Below, piece by piece: positions 16,156-23,349 of a stretch of DNA of 23,349 nt. Made by a program: the position numbers and the translations under genes. This DNA is from Parabacteroides sp. Its GTDB lineage: Bacteria; Bacteroidota; Bacteroidia; Bacteroidales; Tannerellaceae. The stretch lies in NCBI GenBank assembly GCA_020026285.1, contig JAHHQS010000051.1:1-23349 (forward strand), in the 5' to 3' direction. The notes under the pieces are model-generated. The model did not search any database, had not been told where the DNA came from, and saw nothing but the letters and a program-made list of their open reading frames with translations. Positions within the stretch are counted from its first letter, which is position 1. Each line of letters starts with the position of its first letter.

Positions 16156-16201
16156 AAAGATAGCGCACAACTGACTCATTTGTCGGTTATGCGCTATCTT
16201 T
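16156..16201 (+). terminator. Long hairpin ending the esterase unit and overlapping the next promoter
   Basis: Arms 16156-16175 and 16182-16201 form 20 positions with one mismatch (16168/16189) and one G-T wobble around the loop TCATTT; the outer 12 pairs AAAGATAGCGCA/TGCGCTATCTTT are perfect. On the plus strand the 3' arm ends in TTT then G. On the minus strand it also ends in a short T-run. The right arm contains the first seven bases of the -7 box at 16195-16202. It may terminate esterase transcripts, act as an operator, or both. Confidence 0.65.
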
Positions 16202-16202
16202 G
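16195..16202 (+). promoter_or_regulatory. -7 box of the threonine aldolase operon
   Basis: TATCTTTG, exact TAnnTTTG, ends 20 nt before the ATG at 16223. It is embedded in the 3' arm of the preceding hairpin. No TTG lies 17-23 nt upstream. Confidence 0.55.
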
Positions 16203-16222
16203 TAAAAAAATAATAGAAAATT

Positions 16223-17245
16223 ATGAGAAGTTTTGCAAGTGATAATAATTCCGGCGTTCATCCATTGATTATGGATGCAGTGATTAAAGCTAATGACAAT
16301 CATGCGGTAGGTTATGGTGATGATCCTTGGACAGCTCAAGCAACTGCAAAAATAAAAGAGATATTTGGAGAAAAAGCTGATCCTTTTTTTGTGTTTAATG
16401 GAACAGGTGCCAATACTGTTGCATTGCAGGCTGTGACTCGTTCTTTTAATAGTATTTTGTGTGCAACGTCAGCTCATGTGAAAGTGGATGAATGTGGTGC
16501 TCCTGGGAGGATGACTGGATGTGATTTGGTCGCAATTCCTACAGAAGATGGAAAATTGACTCCTGAATTGATAAAACCTTATTTACATGGTTTTGGTGAG
16601 TGCCATCATTCTCAACCAAAGGCTGTATATATTTCTCAAGTTTCCGAATTAGGCACCGTTTATACAATTGAGGAAGTTAAGGCTATAGCTGATTTATTGC
16701 ATGCACATAATATGTACCTACATATGGATGGGGCACGTCTTGCAAATGCTTGCGCTTATCTGAATTGTTCTATGAAAGAAGTAACTGTCGATGCCGGTGT
16801 GGATATTCTTAGTTTTGGTGGAACTAAGAACGGAATGATGATGGGTGAAGCTGTCATTTCTTTTCATCCGGAAATAACTGAAATGATTCCATATATACGT
16901 AAACAGTCTGCTCAGTTGGCATCCAAGTTGCGTTATCTTTCAGCTCAGTTTATTCCCTATTTGGAAAATAATCTTTGGTTGGAAAATGCGCGTCATGCGA
17001 ATGCATGTGCAAAACGTTTGGCTGATGTCTTGTCTGAATTTCCTCAAATAAAGATGACTCAGAAAGTCGAAACCAATCAGTTATTCTTTACTATTCCGGA
17101 AGAACCATTAAAGAAATTACAGGAAAAATATTTCTTTTATATGTGGAATGAAGAAATTAATGAAGCTCGTTTAGTGACTACTTGGGATACAACAGAAGAT
17201 GATATCAAAAGTATTGAAACAACATTGCACGAAATATTCAAATAA
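16223..17245 (+). CDS. ltaE: Low-specificity threonine aldolase
   Basis: A PLP-dependent fold-type I enzyme that splits threonine or allo-threonine to glycine and acetaldehyde; cytoplasmic. The 340 residues are of normal length. Motifs: RSFASDNNSGVHP (2-14), the PLP phosphate loop NGTGANT (59-65), HMDGARLANA (167-176, with Asp169 contacting the pyridine nitrogen and Arg172 the carboxylate) and SFGGTKNGMM (197-206) with the Schiff-base lysine Lys202. Stereospecificity cannot be assigned by sight. It opens a five-gene run; the next gene starts 5 nt after its stop. A related beta-eliminating lyase is a less likely alternative. Confidence 0.92.
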   Translation: MRSFASDNNSGVHPLIMDAVIKANDNHAVGYGDDPWTAQATAKIKEIFGEKADPFFVFNGTGANTVALQAVTRSFNSILCATSAHVKVDECGAPGRMTGCDLVAIPTEDGKLTPELIKPYLHGFGECHHSQPKAVYISQVSELGTVYTIEEVKAIADLLHAHNMYLHMDGARLANACAYLNCSMKEVTVDAGVDILSFGGTKNGMMMGEAVISFHPEITEMIPYIRKQSAQLASKLRYLSAQFIPYLENNLWLENARHANACAKRLADVLSEFPQIKMTQKVETNQLFFTIPEEPLKKLQEKYFFYMWNEEINEARLVTTWDTTEDDIKSIETTLHEIFK

Positions 17246-17250
17246 ATAAG

Positions 17251-18024
17251 ATGAAAAATTCTATGAAAAATTTGACTTGGTGTATCTTTGGGGTAATGCT
17301 AGCATTATTGTTCGCTTGTCAGCCAAAGGTGCATGATACACGATTGATGAGTTACAATGTCAGAAATGGTTATGGTATGGACGATTCTGTTTCTATTGCT
17401 CGTGTTGCTGAGGTTATTAAAAAAGAAATGCCTGATGTTGTTGCTATTCAGGAATTGGATAGTGTTACTAAAAGATGTAAGGGTGTTTATGTACTAGGAG
17501 AGTTGGCGCGCTTAACAGGAATGTATGATACATATGCACCTGCTATCGATTTTAACGGAGGAAAATATGGCGTTGGAATGTTGTCGAAAGAGAAACCTTT
17601 ACATGTTTATCGGCATGCCTTGCCGGGTCGTGAGGAAGCTCGTACTTTGTTGATGGTTGAATTCGAAGACTTTGTTTGTGGTTGTATGCATTTATCATTG
17701 ACAGAAGAAGATCGATTGGCCTCTATTTCTATAATAAAAGAAGAGTTGGGCCGATTCAAAAAACCGGTATTTATTGCAGGTGATTGGAATGATGATCCAA
17801 ATTCAGAATTCATTCAGCAGATACAGAAGCATTTTACTTTGCTTTCTGCTGTTAATCAATTTACATATCCAGCTGATACTCCAAACATAACAATTGATTA
17901 TGTGGCGGTAAGTCAGTTTATTCCTGTAAATTTTAAGAAACGGGAAGCATATGTAGTTGAAGCTCCTGTTGAATCTGATCACCGTCCTGTCATGGTGGAT
18001 ATGAGTTGGGTTAAGGTAAAATAA
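17251..18024 (+). CDS. Lipoprotein endonuclease/exonuclease/phosphatase (EEP) family enzyme
   Basis: An exported metal-dependent phosphoesterase of 257 residues. The N-terminus is a lipoprotein signal with lipobox LLFAC (Cys23), so it is membrane anchored outside the cytoplasm; Met5 is an alternative start. EEP active-site elements are all present: LMSYNVRNG (32-40, Asn36), AIQELDS (65-71, Glu68), AGDWND (176-181, Asp178 and Asn180), TIDYV (214-218, Asp216) and SDHRPV (242-247, Asp243-His244). The family covers DNases, sphingomyelinases, inositol phosphatases and others, and I cannot choose among them. It lies 5 nt after ltaE and 16 nt before a xanthine/uracil permease, which makes a nucleic-acid or nucleotide substrate attractive but unproven. 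Confidence 0.85.
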   Translation: MKNSMKNLTWCIFGVMLALLFACQPKVHDTRLMSYNVRNGYGMDDSVSIARVAEVIKKEMPDVVAIQELDSVTKRCKGVYVLGELARLTGMYDTYAPAIDFNGGKYGVGMLSKEKPLHVYRHALPGREEARTLLMVEFEDFVCGCMHLSLTEEDRLASISIIKEELGRFKKPVFIAGDWNDDPNSEFIQQIQKHFTLLSAVNQFTYPADTPNITIDYVAVSQFIPVNFKKREAYVVEAPVESDHRPVMVDMSWVKVK

Positions 18025-18040
18025 TTTATAAGAAGAATAA

Positions 18041-19393
18041 ATGAGAGAAAAAACGGCCGATGTGGAAATGAAAGACCAGGACTCTGTTGAGTTGATCTAT
18101 GGTATTGATGATCGTCCTCCTTTTAAGGAGGCTTTGTTTGCTGCTATACAGCATTTACTGGCTATTTTTGTTGCAATTATAACTCCTCCTTTGATTATTG
18201 GAGGTGCGTTAAAGCTGGATATTGAAACTACGGGCTTTTTGGTTTCAATGGCATTGTTTGTGTCTGGTATATCAACTTTTATTCAATGTCATAAAATAGG
18301 TCCTATTGGTGCCGGATTATTATGTATTCAGGGAACAAGTTTCTCTTTTATAGGTCCGATTATAACAGCAGGAACAATGGGTGGTTTACCTTTGATCTTT
18401 GGATCTTGTATTGCTGCAGCTCCTGTGGAAATGATCATAAGTCAGACGTTCAAGTATCTCCGGAACATTATAACTCCGTTGGTATCAGGAATTGTCGTTT
18501 TGTTAATCGGTTTGAGCCTTATTAAAGTTGGAATCGTCTCTTGTGGCGGAGGTTATAAAGCAATGGATAATGGTACATTTGGTAGCTTTGAGAATATAGG
18601 AGTTGCAGGAATTGTATTGTTGAGTATTCTGTTTTTTAATAGATGCTCTAATAAATACTTGCGAATGAGTTCTATTGTTTTGGGATTATGTATTGGTTAT
18701 CTTTTATCAATTACATTAGGAATGGTTGATATGAGTGCTGCTTCTTCTAATAGTTTTTCAAATTTGAATATACCGATGCCGTTTAAGTATGGAGTGGAAT
18801 TTAATATATCTTCTATAATTGCTATCGGATTAGTTTATCTGATAACAGCTATTGAAGCTACGGGAGATATCACAGCAAATTCTATGATTTCGGGTAAGTC
18901 TATAGAAGGGAATGAATATCTGAAACGTGTTTCTGGAGGAGTTCTGGCCGATGGTTTCAATTCTTTTATAGCAGGAATATTTAATTCTTTCCCGAATTCA
19001 ATATTTGCTCAGAATAATGGAATTATACAATTAACAGGTGTTGCTAGCCGTTATGTAGGTTATTTTATAGCAATATTGTTAATTCTATTGGGCTTATTTC
19101 CTGCTGTAGGAATTATTTTTTCGTTAATGCCAGATCCTGTTTTAGGTGGAGCTACTATTTTGATGTTTGGAACCGTGGCTGCAGCGGGTGTTCGTATCAT
19201 TGCAGCACAAAAGATAAATAGAAAAGCAACTTTGGTGTTGGCAGTAAGTTTGTCATTAGGTTTGGGAGTAGAGTTAGTGCCTGATATTTTAAGTCAGGCT
19301 CCTGATTTTATTAAAGGTATCTTTGCTTCTGGTATAACAACAGGCGGATTGGCTGCTATCTTATCGAATATGCTCATTCATGTAAAAGAATAA
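18041..19393 (+). CDS. NCS2-family xanthine/uracil permease
   Basis: An inner-membrane nucleobase:cation symporter of 450 residues with about 12-14 hydrophobic segments. NCS2/NAT hallmarks: the Gln37-His38 pair in TM1 ([16 protein letters not shown]), Glu272 and Asp276 in [10 protein letters not shown] (270-279) and the signature [10 protein letters not shown] (324-333, fitting [QEP]NxGxxxxT[RKG]). Its immediate neighbour is xpt, 17 nt downstream, which strongly suggests that xanthine (perhaps with guanine or uric acid) is the transported base. No purine riboswitch fits in the 16-nt gap upstream, so it depends on the operon promoter. Confidence 0.93.
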   Translation: MREKTADVEMKDQDSVELIYGIDDRPPFKEALFAAIQHLLAIFVAIITPPLIIGGALKLDIETTGFLVSMALFVSGISTFIQCHKIGPIGAGLLCIQGTSFSFIGPIITAGTMGGLPLIFGSCIAAAPVEMIISQTFKYLRNIITPLVSGIVVLLIGLSLIKVGIVSCGGGYKAMDNGTFGSFENIGVAGIVLLSILFFNRCSNKYLRMSSIVLGLCIGYLLSITLGMVDMSAASSNSFSNLNIPMPFKYGVEFNISSIIAIGLVYLITAIEATGDITANSMISGKSIEGNEYLKRVSGGVLADGFNSFIAGIFNSFPNSIFAQNNGIIQLTGVASRYVGYFIAILLILLGLFPAVGIIFSLMPDPVLGGATILMFGTVAAAGVRIIAAQKINRKATLVLAVSLSLGLGVELVPDILSQAPDFIKGIFASGITTGGLAAILSNMLIHVKE

Positions 19394-19410
19394 ATACATT
19401 TCAATATATT

Positions 19411-19989
19411 ATGGAATTATTAAAACAACGTATTATGCAGGACGGCCGCTGTTTTCCTGGCGGTATTTTAAAAGTAGACAGTTTTATTAATCATCAGATG
19501 GATCCAGTTTTGATGTTTAAGATAGCTGAAGAATTTGTAGAGCGTTTTAAAAATGAAAACATTAATAAGATTGTAACAATTGAAGCAAGTGGAATCGCTC
19601 CCGCAGTTATGGTTGGTTACTTGTTAAATTTGCCCGTTGTCTTTGTGAAGAAAAAGAAGCCTTTAACAATGGAAAATATGTTGACAACAGTTGTTCATTC
19701 TTTTACCAAGCAGAAAGATTATTCGGTTTGTATCAGTAGTGACTTTTTGAATGCAAAAGATAATATTTTGTTTATTGATGATTTTTTAGCTTGTGGTAAT
19801 GCAGCTCTCGGTATTATCGACTTGGCTAAACAATCAGGTGCACATATCTCAGGAATGGGATTTATCATTGAGAAGGCATTTCAGCATGGGGGAGAATTGT
19901 TGCGTGACAAGGGCCTTCATGTTGAAAGTTTAGCTATTGTTGATAGTCTTGATGACTGTAAGATTACGTTGCGTGATACGGTGAAATAA
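19411..19989 (+). CDS. xpt: Xanthine phosphoribosyltransferase
   Basis: Converts xanthine and PRPP to XMP in the cytosol, feeding GMP synthesis. At 192 residues it has the length of the Bacillus-type enzyme. Features: [20 protein letters not shown] (1-20) and [12 protein letters not shown] at the N-terminus, IEASGIAPA (57-65), the lysine-rich [12 protein letters not shown] (78-89) and the PRPP loop [14 protein letters not shown] (119-132). It follows the NCS2 permease by 17 nt, making a base uptake plus phosphoribosylation pair that traps the nucleobase as a nucleotide. Confidence 0.94.
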   Translation: MELLKQRIMQDGRCFPGGILKVDSFINHQMDPVLMFKIAEEFVERFKNENINKIVTIEASGIAPAVMVGYLLNLPVVFVKKKKPLTMENMLTTVVHSFTKQKDYSVCISSDFLNAKDNILFIDDFLACGNAALGIIDLAKQSGAHISGMGFIIEKAFQHGGELLRDKGLHVESLAIVDSLDDCKITLRDTVK

Positions 19990-20010
19990 CAGATTAAAAG
20001 ATTTTTTGTT

Positions 20011-20889
20011 ATGAAACATTTATTAGTAAGTTTATTAATTAGTGCTTCTATGATCAGTGGAGCTATGGCACAAGAAAAGAAAATCGTATTGTTCCCAAAT
20101 GGCGCACCCGGAGAAACAGAAAAGCTGACGGAAAAAAGTGATGATACCGGAAATAAAGTTGGGGGAGAAAAAGTTATCAGAATGACAGATGTCGGTTCTC
20201 CGGAAATAACAATTTATCCTGCAGATCAGGATGTTGCTTCTGGTGCAGCCATGGTCGTTTGTCCTGGTGGCGGATATAATATTCTGGCTTATGATTTGGA
20301 AGGAACAGAAGTTTGTAAGTGGTTGAATGAAGCAGGTGTAACTGCTATTTTGCTTAAATACCGTGTTCCTCGTCGTAAAAATCGACAGAAACACGAAGCC
20401 CCTTTGCAGGATGTACAACGTGCAATCAGTTATGTAAGGGCTCATGCAGAAGATTTTGAAATAGATGCAGATCGTATCGGTGTGATGGGATTTTCAGCAG
20501 GTGCACATCTTTCAGTAATGGCTTCTACTTCATTTAATAAAAGAACATATCCAGCTATTGATGAGGTTGATAAAGTAAGTTGTCGTCCAGATTATTGCTT
20601 ATTGGTTTATCCAGCTTATCTAAGTGGTGAGAAATTTGGATTATCTCCGGAAATTCAAGTGACAAAGGACGTTCCTCCAACTTTGATTATTCAGGCAGAA
20701 AATGATAAGGCGTTTATTGATAGTAGTCTTTTCTATTTTTATGCGTTAAAACAAGCAGGAGTTCCAGCATGGATGCATCTATATAGTGAAGGAGGTCATG
20801 GTTTTGGATTGCGTGACACTGGATATATGGTAAATGAATGGACTCATCGTGCCGAGGACTGGTTTCAGGAAATTGGCGTTTTTGATTAA
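20011..20889 (+). CDS. Secreted alpha/beta hydrolase (acetyl-esterase/BD-FAE-like)
   Basis: An exported serine hydrolase of 292 residues with a clear signal peptide (MKHLLVSLLISASMISGAMA, cut before Gln21). The fold shows the oxyanion loop VVCPGGGYNILAY (82-94), nucleophile elbow GFSAG with Ser162, Asp232 in IIQAENDKAF, and His263 in EGGHGFGL. A Gly-Gly-Gly-Tyr oxyanion loop and this triad order fit the hydrolases often annotated as acetyl-xylan or pectin acetyl esterases in Bacteroidota. It is the last gene of the purine run, 21 nt after xpt, and is followed by a strong terminator. Its function has no obvious link to purines; deacetylation of plant or host glycans is the inferred role. Confidence 0.85.
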   Translation: MKHLLVSLLISASMISGAMAQEKKIVLFPNGAPGETEKLTEKSDDTGNKVGGEKVIRMTDVGSPEITIYPADQDVASGAAMVVCPGGGYNILAYDLEGTEVCKWLNEAGVTAILLKYRVPRRKNRQKHEAPLQDVQRAISYVRAHAEDFEIDADRIGVMGFSAGAHLSVMASTSFNKRTYPAIDEVDKVSCRPDYCLLVYPAYLSGEKFGLSPEIQVTKDVPPTLIIQAENDKAFIDSSLFYFYALKQAGVPAWMHLYSEGGHGFGLRDTGYMVNEWTHRAEDWFQEIGVFD

Positions 20890-20910
20890 AGCAACAAATC
20901 TAACTTGGAT

Positions 20911-20976
20911 AAAAATCAACTTGTACTTTCTTCTTATATATTTAGATGATAAGAATAGGTACAGGTTGATTTTTTT
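20911..20976. terminator. Long, probably bidirectional terminator
   Basis: Arms beginning AAAAATCAAC (20911-20920) and ending GTTGATTTTT (20965-20974) pair perfectly. The stem goes on through TTGTAC/GGTACA-type pairs, a small internal loop, then TTCTTAT/ATAAGAA (20931-20937 and 20949-20955) around an 11-nt loop. Seven T residues follow on the plus strand. The A-run at the 5' base gives a T-run on the minus strand as well, so it can end both the hydrolase transcript and the convergent uxu transcript. Confidence 0.88.
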
Positions 20977-21031
20977 GTGTTCGTATAAAAGTAATAGCTG
21001 TCTTTGATGTTAATATAATTATCTGAACAGT

Positions 21032-21048
21032 TACGAGATATTCTCGTA
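21032..21048. repeat. Perfect inverted repeat downstream of uxuA
   Basis: TACGAGA-TAT-TCTCGTA is a perfect 7-bp inverted repeat with a 3-nt spacer. It lies 85 bp beyond the uxuA stop codon, between that gene and the terminator at 20911-20976. No T-run follows on either strand. It may be a minor mRNA 3' structure or a protein-binding site. Confidence 0.4.
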
Positions 21049-21132
21049 TAATACTAAAAATGTTAAGACTAATTATTTTTTTAGTTAAAACAGCGATTAA
21101 TGTTGATGGAATAGAGAATTTATTTCTAATTA

Positions 21133-22320
21133 TTAAACTAAGATTCGATGTTTTATCTCATCCTCAATAACTGCCATCATACCTTCTACTTGAGCTAAAG
21201 CAAACATTCGTCCATGAAAAGAATAACCAGGATTATAACCTTTTTTATCATCGCCTAAAATAGTTCTACCATGATCAATTCTCATTGGTAAACCAGGTTT
21301 GTTTTGTTCAAAAATTCTGATTAAATCAATTAAATGTCCTCTACCTGATAAATGGGAATCTTCTATGAAATTTCCTCCTTGTTTGGCTTCCGTACTTCTT
21401 AAATGGACAAAATGAGTTCTGTTTGCAAATTTTTCAGCTAATATTCTTGTATCATTATCTATTCCAGCACTTAATGAACCAGCACAAAAAGTTAGACCAT
21501 TATGTGGATTATCTATTACATTTATAATCCAATCTATATCTTCTGCATTTGTTACAATTCTAGGAAGGCCTAATATTTGAAATGGAGGATCATCAGGATG
21601 AATGCACATGTTTATATTATATTGATTACATACGGGCATAATCGCTGTCAAGAAGTAACGTAGATTCTCACGTAATTGATTACGATCTATACCTTCATAC
21701 AACGATAGTAATTCTTTGAATTTAGCTATGGGATTTATGTCACTTTCATGAATATTACCATTAACAAAACCTTGAGTTTTTACTATAATTGTATCTATCA
21801 AATTATATTTTTCAGATTCTGTGATGATTTTATCCAACTTTTCCACCTGGTGTATTTCACTATCGCTATAATCTTTTTCTGCATTTTTTCGATTTAAAAT
21901 TTTTATATCGAAATAGGCAAAACGAATTCGATCATAAAACAATGAAGTACCACCATCAGGCCAAGGATAATGTAAATCTGTTCTGACCCAATCTATAACA
22001 GGCATGAAATTATAACAAATAGTATCGATACCGCATTTACCGAGATTTTCCAAACTGATTTTATAGTTGTTTATTAGTCTGTCTCGTTCAGAACCTCCAT
22101 ATTTAATTGCTTCACAAACAGGTAGACTTTCAACTACAGCCCAATTCAAACCATAAGATTCAATATAAGATTTTAGATTTTGAATGGCTTCAATGGGCCA
22201 TATTTCGCCATTGGGAATATTATGTAAGGCTGTTACAATACCTTCAACTCCTATTTGACGAAGCATAGAAAGAGTTATTTTATCATTCTTACCAAACCAT
22301 CTCCAAGTCTTTTTCATCAT
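21133..22320 (-). CDS. uxuA: Mannonate dehydratase UxuA
   Basis: Dehydrates D-mannonate to 2-keto-3-deoxy-D-gluconate in the glucuronate branch of hexuronate catabolism; a cytoplasmic TIM-barrel metalloenzyme. The 395 residues are of usual length. Characteristic parts: MMKKTWRWFGKNDKITL (1-17), YNFMPVIDWVRTDL (103-116), and the metal and active-site residues in CIHPDDPP (239-246, His241), TFCAGSLSAG (277-286, Cys279), FVHLRST (304-310, His306) and MRIDHGR (346-352, Asp349). Met2 is an equally possible start. It begins 15 nt after the uxuB stop, so the two form one minus-strand unit. Confidence 0.96.
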   Translation of the reverse strand: MMKKTWRWFGKNDKITLSMLRQIGVEGIVTALHNIPNGEIWPIEAIQNLKSYIESYGLNWAVVESLPVCEAIKYGGSERDRLINNYKISLENLGKCGIDTICYNFMPVIDWVRTDLHYPWPDGGTSLFYDRIRFAYFDIKILNRKNAEKDYSDSEIHQVEKLDKIITESEKYNLIDTIIVKTQGFVNGNIHESDINPIAKFKELLSLYEGIDRNQLRENLRYFLTAIMPVCNQYNINMCIHPDDPPFQILGLPRIVTNAEDIDWIINVIDNPHNGLTFCAGSLSAGIDNDTRILAEKFANRTHFVHLRSTEAKQGGNFIEDSHLSGRGHLIDLIRIFEQNKPGLPMRIDHGRTILGDDKKGYNPGYSFHGRMFALAQVEGMMAVIEDEIKHRILV

Positions 22321-22335
22321 AATCTTTTTGATTAT

Positions 22336-23151
22336 TTAAATTCCACTGAATGTACTAAAACCTCCGTCAACAGGAATAGTTATTCCTGTAATGAAACTTG
22401 CTGCATCACTACATAAAAATTGAACCACTCCATTCAGCTCAGAAATATCGCCAAATCGTTTCATAGGTGTTTTAGCTAATACTTTCTTACTTCTATCGGT
22501 TAGTGAACCATCAGGATTTATTAAGACAGAACGATTTTGATTGCCTATAAAAAAACCGGGAGCAATTGCATTTACACGAATTTTTTCACTGAATTTTATA
22601 GCCATTTCTTGAGCCAGCCAACGTGTGAAATTCTCTATAGCACTTTTAGCCATGGAATATCCTGGTACACGAGTGATAGATTCGCCTGCAGCCATAGAAG
22701 AAACATTAATAATAACGCCTGATTTTTGAGAAGCCATAACTTTCCCAAAAATTAAACAAGGATAGATTGTTCCGTTCATGTTTAAATCTATGACCTTATT
22801 TAAATCTGAGATTTTCATGTCAAAAACATTTTGATCAGTAGTCAATGTTCCACCAGGAATATTTCCACCAGCTGCATTTATTAAAATATCAATTTTTCCC
22901 CATTTGGAAAGAATTTGATCTTTTACGTTTTTTGTTTTTTCTATATCCAGGACATTACAAGCAAAACCAAAAACATCTTTACTAATACAACTTAAATTAT
23001 TTATTGCTACGTCAACACGCTCTTGGTGTGCACCTATAATTATAACTTTTACGCCTGATTTCAACAGACTTTTGGCTATATTACTGCCCAAAACTCCAGA
23101 ACCTCCGGTAACGACAGCCACTTTACCTGTTATATCAAATATATTTTTCAT
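22336..23151 (-). CDS. uxuB: SDR-family oxidoreductase, probable D-mannonate oxidoreductase (UxuB role)
   Basis: A classical short-chain dehydrogenase of 271 residues, inferred to reduce fructuronate to mannonate with NAD(P)H. The Rossmann glycine motif is TGGSGVLG (15-22), followed by NAAGGN (92-97), the catalytic Ser in INVSSMA (148-154) and Tyr165-x3-Lys169 (YSMAK). The family alone does not give the substrate. The assignment rests on tight linkage to uxuA, 15 nt downstream; Bacteroidota commonly use an SDR here instead of the long-chain E. coli-type UxuB. A related function such as gluconate 5-dehydrogenase is the main alternative. The ATG at 23151 places the Rossmann motif at normal distance from the N-terminus. 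Confidence 0.8.
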   Translation of the reverse strand: MKNIFDITGKVAVVTGGSGVLGSNIAKSLLKSGVKVIIIGAHQERVDVAINNLSCISKDVFGFACNVLDIEKTKNVKDQILSKWGKIDILINAAGGNIPGGTLTTDQNVFDMKISDLNKVIDLNMNGTIYPCLIFGKVMASQKSGVIINVSSMAAGESITRVPGYSMAKSAIENFTRWLAQEMAIKFSEKIRVNAIAPGFFIGNQNRSVLINPDGSLTDRSKKVLAKTPMKRFGDISELNGVVQFLCSDAASFITGITIPVDGGFSTFSGI

Positions 23152-23170
23152 ATAATTTATAGATAATAAT

Positions 23171-23197
23171 ATGTATACATTGTCGAATATGTCGAAT
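23171..23197. promoter_or_regulatory. Candidate operator upstream of uxuBA
   Basis: The palindrome ATGTATACAT (23171-23180) abuts two direct copies of TGTCGAAT (23181-23188 and 23190-23197). It sits 20-46 bp before the uxuB ATG. A GTATAC core is typical of operators for GntR-family uronate regulators such as UxuR/ExuR in other bacteria, so repressor binding here is plausible. No clear TAnnTTTG box was found on the minus strand in this gap. Confidence 0.4.
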
Positions 23198-23212
23198 TTC
23201 TATAGGACAGAT

Positions 23213-23349
23213 CTATTTGTAAGATTTTATTCCTATATTTTTATAATTACAAGACGCATCAAGTCCTTTTTTTGATAATATCTCTAATAAAACTTCTTTG
23301 GTATAAAAATCTAATTTGATGGAATCTGTTTCAATTATATTATTGTTCC
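23213..23349 (-). CDS. C-terminal fragment of an unidentified gene
   Basis: A minus-strand frame is open from the window edge to a TAG at 23213, giving 44 codons; the other two minus-strand frames stop within the first few codons. It encodes a charged, helix-prone end including LDFYTKEVLLEILSKKGLDA and finishing IGIKSYK. Composition looks like real protein, and its stop lies 61 nt before the uxuB start on the same strand. It is therefore probably the gene upstream in the uxu unit. I do not recognise the family; in such a position a transporter, regulator or uronate enzyme would be expected. Confidence 0.5.
   Translation of the reverse strand, partial: NNNIIETDSIKLDFYTKEVLLEILSKKGLDASCNYKNIGIKSYK

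Noticed and set aside
18025..18040. Purine riboswitch controlling permease and xpt, as in Bacillus
   Set aside because: The gap before the permease is only 16 nt and the gap before xpt 17 nt, so no aptamer fits. None was recognised upstream of the operon either.
20035..20445. Antisense 136-codon open frame within the secreted hydrolase gene
   Set aside because: It lies wholly within a well-supported gene and its translation has no recognisable features. The same applies to the antisense frames in purH, mreB and mrdA.
1..23349. CRISPR arrays, tRNA or rRNA genes, insertion sequences, toxin-antitoxin or phage-defence genes
   Set aside because: None was seen on reading both strands; the gene content is core metabolism, envelope and transport.

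Overview
The window looks like ordinary, low-GC chromosome from a member of the order Bacteroidales (Bacteroidota). The evidence is the gene content and order: purH followed by mreBCD-mrdA-rodA, gldH next to a ricT-like PSP1 gene, a bifunctional nuclease with a UVR tail, and an SDR-type uxuB beside uxuA. The promoter style agrees, with three copies of TATCTTTG (matching the Bacteroidetes -7 box TAnnTTTG) placed 19-24 nt before start codons. Shine-Dalgarno sequences are mostly absent. Genus cannot be fixed from the sequence alone. I see no tRNA, rRNA, CRISPR array, insertion sequence, phage gene or att site.

Layout from left to right. (1) A strong terminator of an upstream gene (14-57), then a stand-alone CPA1-family Na+/H+ antiporter (151-2211). 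(2) A plus-strand run from purH into the rod-shape/elongasome operon mreB-mreC-mreD-mrdA(PBP2)-rodA (2359-9651). The last four genes overlap or nearly abut, and a terminator-like hairpin separates mreB from mreC. (3) A minus-strand pair, ricT-like PSP1 gene and gldH lipoprotein (11633-9611); the gldH 3' end overlaps the rodA 3' end by 41 bp. (4) A 450-bp non-coding divergent spacer (11634-12083). (5) Plus-strand DUF695 gene, then a tight cluster: bifunctional nuclease, CNT nucleoside transporter, rsmE, secreted esterase (12084-16106). (6) A second tight plus-strand cluster behind a hairpin that overlaps its promoter: threonine aldolase, lipoprotein endonuclease/exonuclease/phosphatase, NCS2 xanthine/uracil permease, xpt, secreted alpha/beta hydrolase (16223-20889), closed by a long probably bidirectional terminator (20911-20976). 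(7) Minus-strand uxuB-uxuA for hexuronate catabolism, with a GTATAC-centred palindrome upstream and the C-terminal fragment of an unidentified gene at the right edge.

Functional themes are envelope growth (MreBCD, PBP2, RodA, with purH in front), nucleoside and purine scavenging (CNT transporter, NCS2 permease, Xpt, possibly the lipoprotein EEP enzyme), and uronate breakdown (UxuB makes mannonate from fructuronate; UxuA dehydrates it to 2-keto-3-deoxygluconate). I did not find a convincing undescribed system. The most interesting signals are regulatory: the mreB/mreC hairpin, inverted repeats running into -7 boxes at two promoters, the rodA/gldH convergent overlap and the uxu palindrome.
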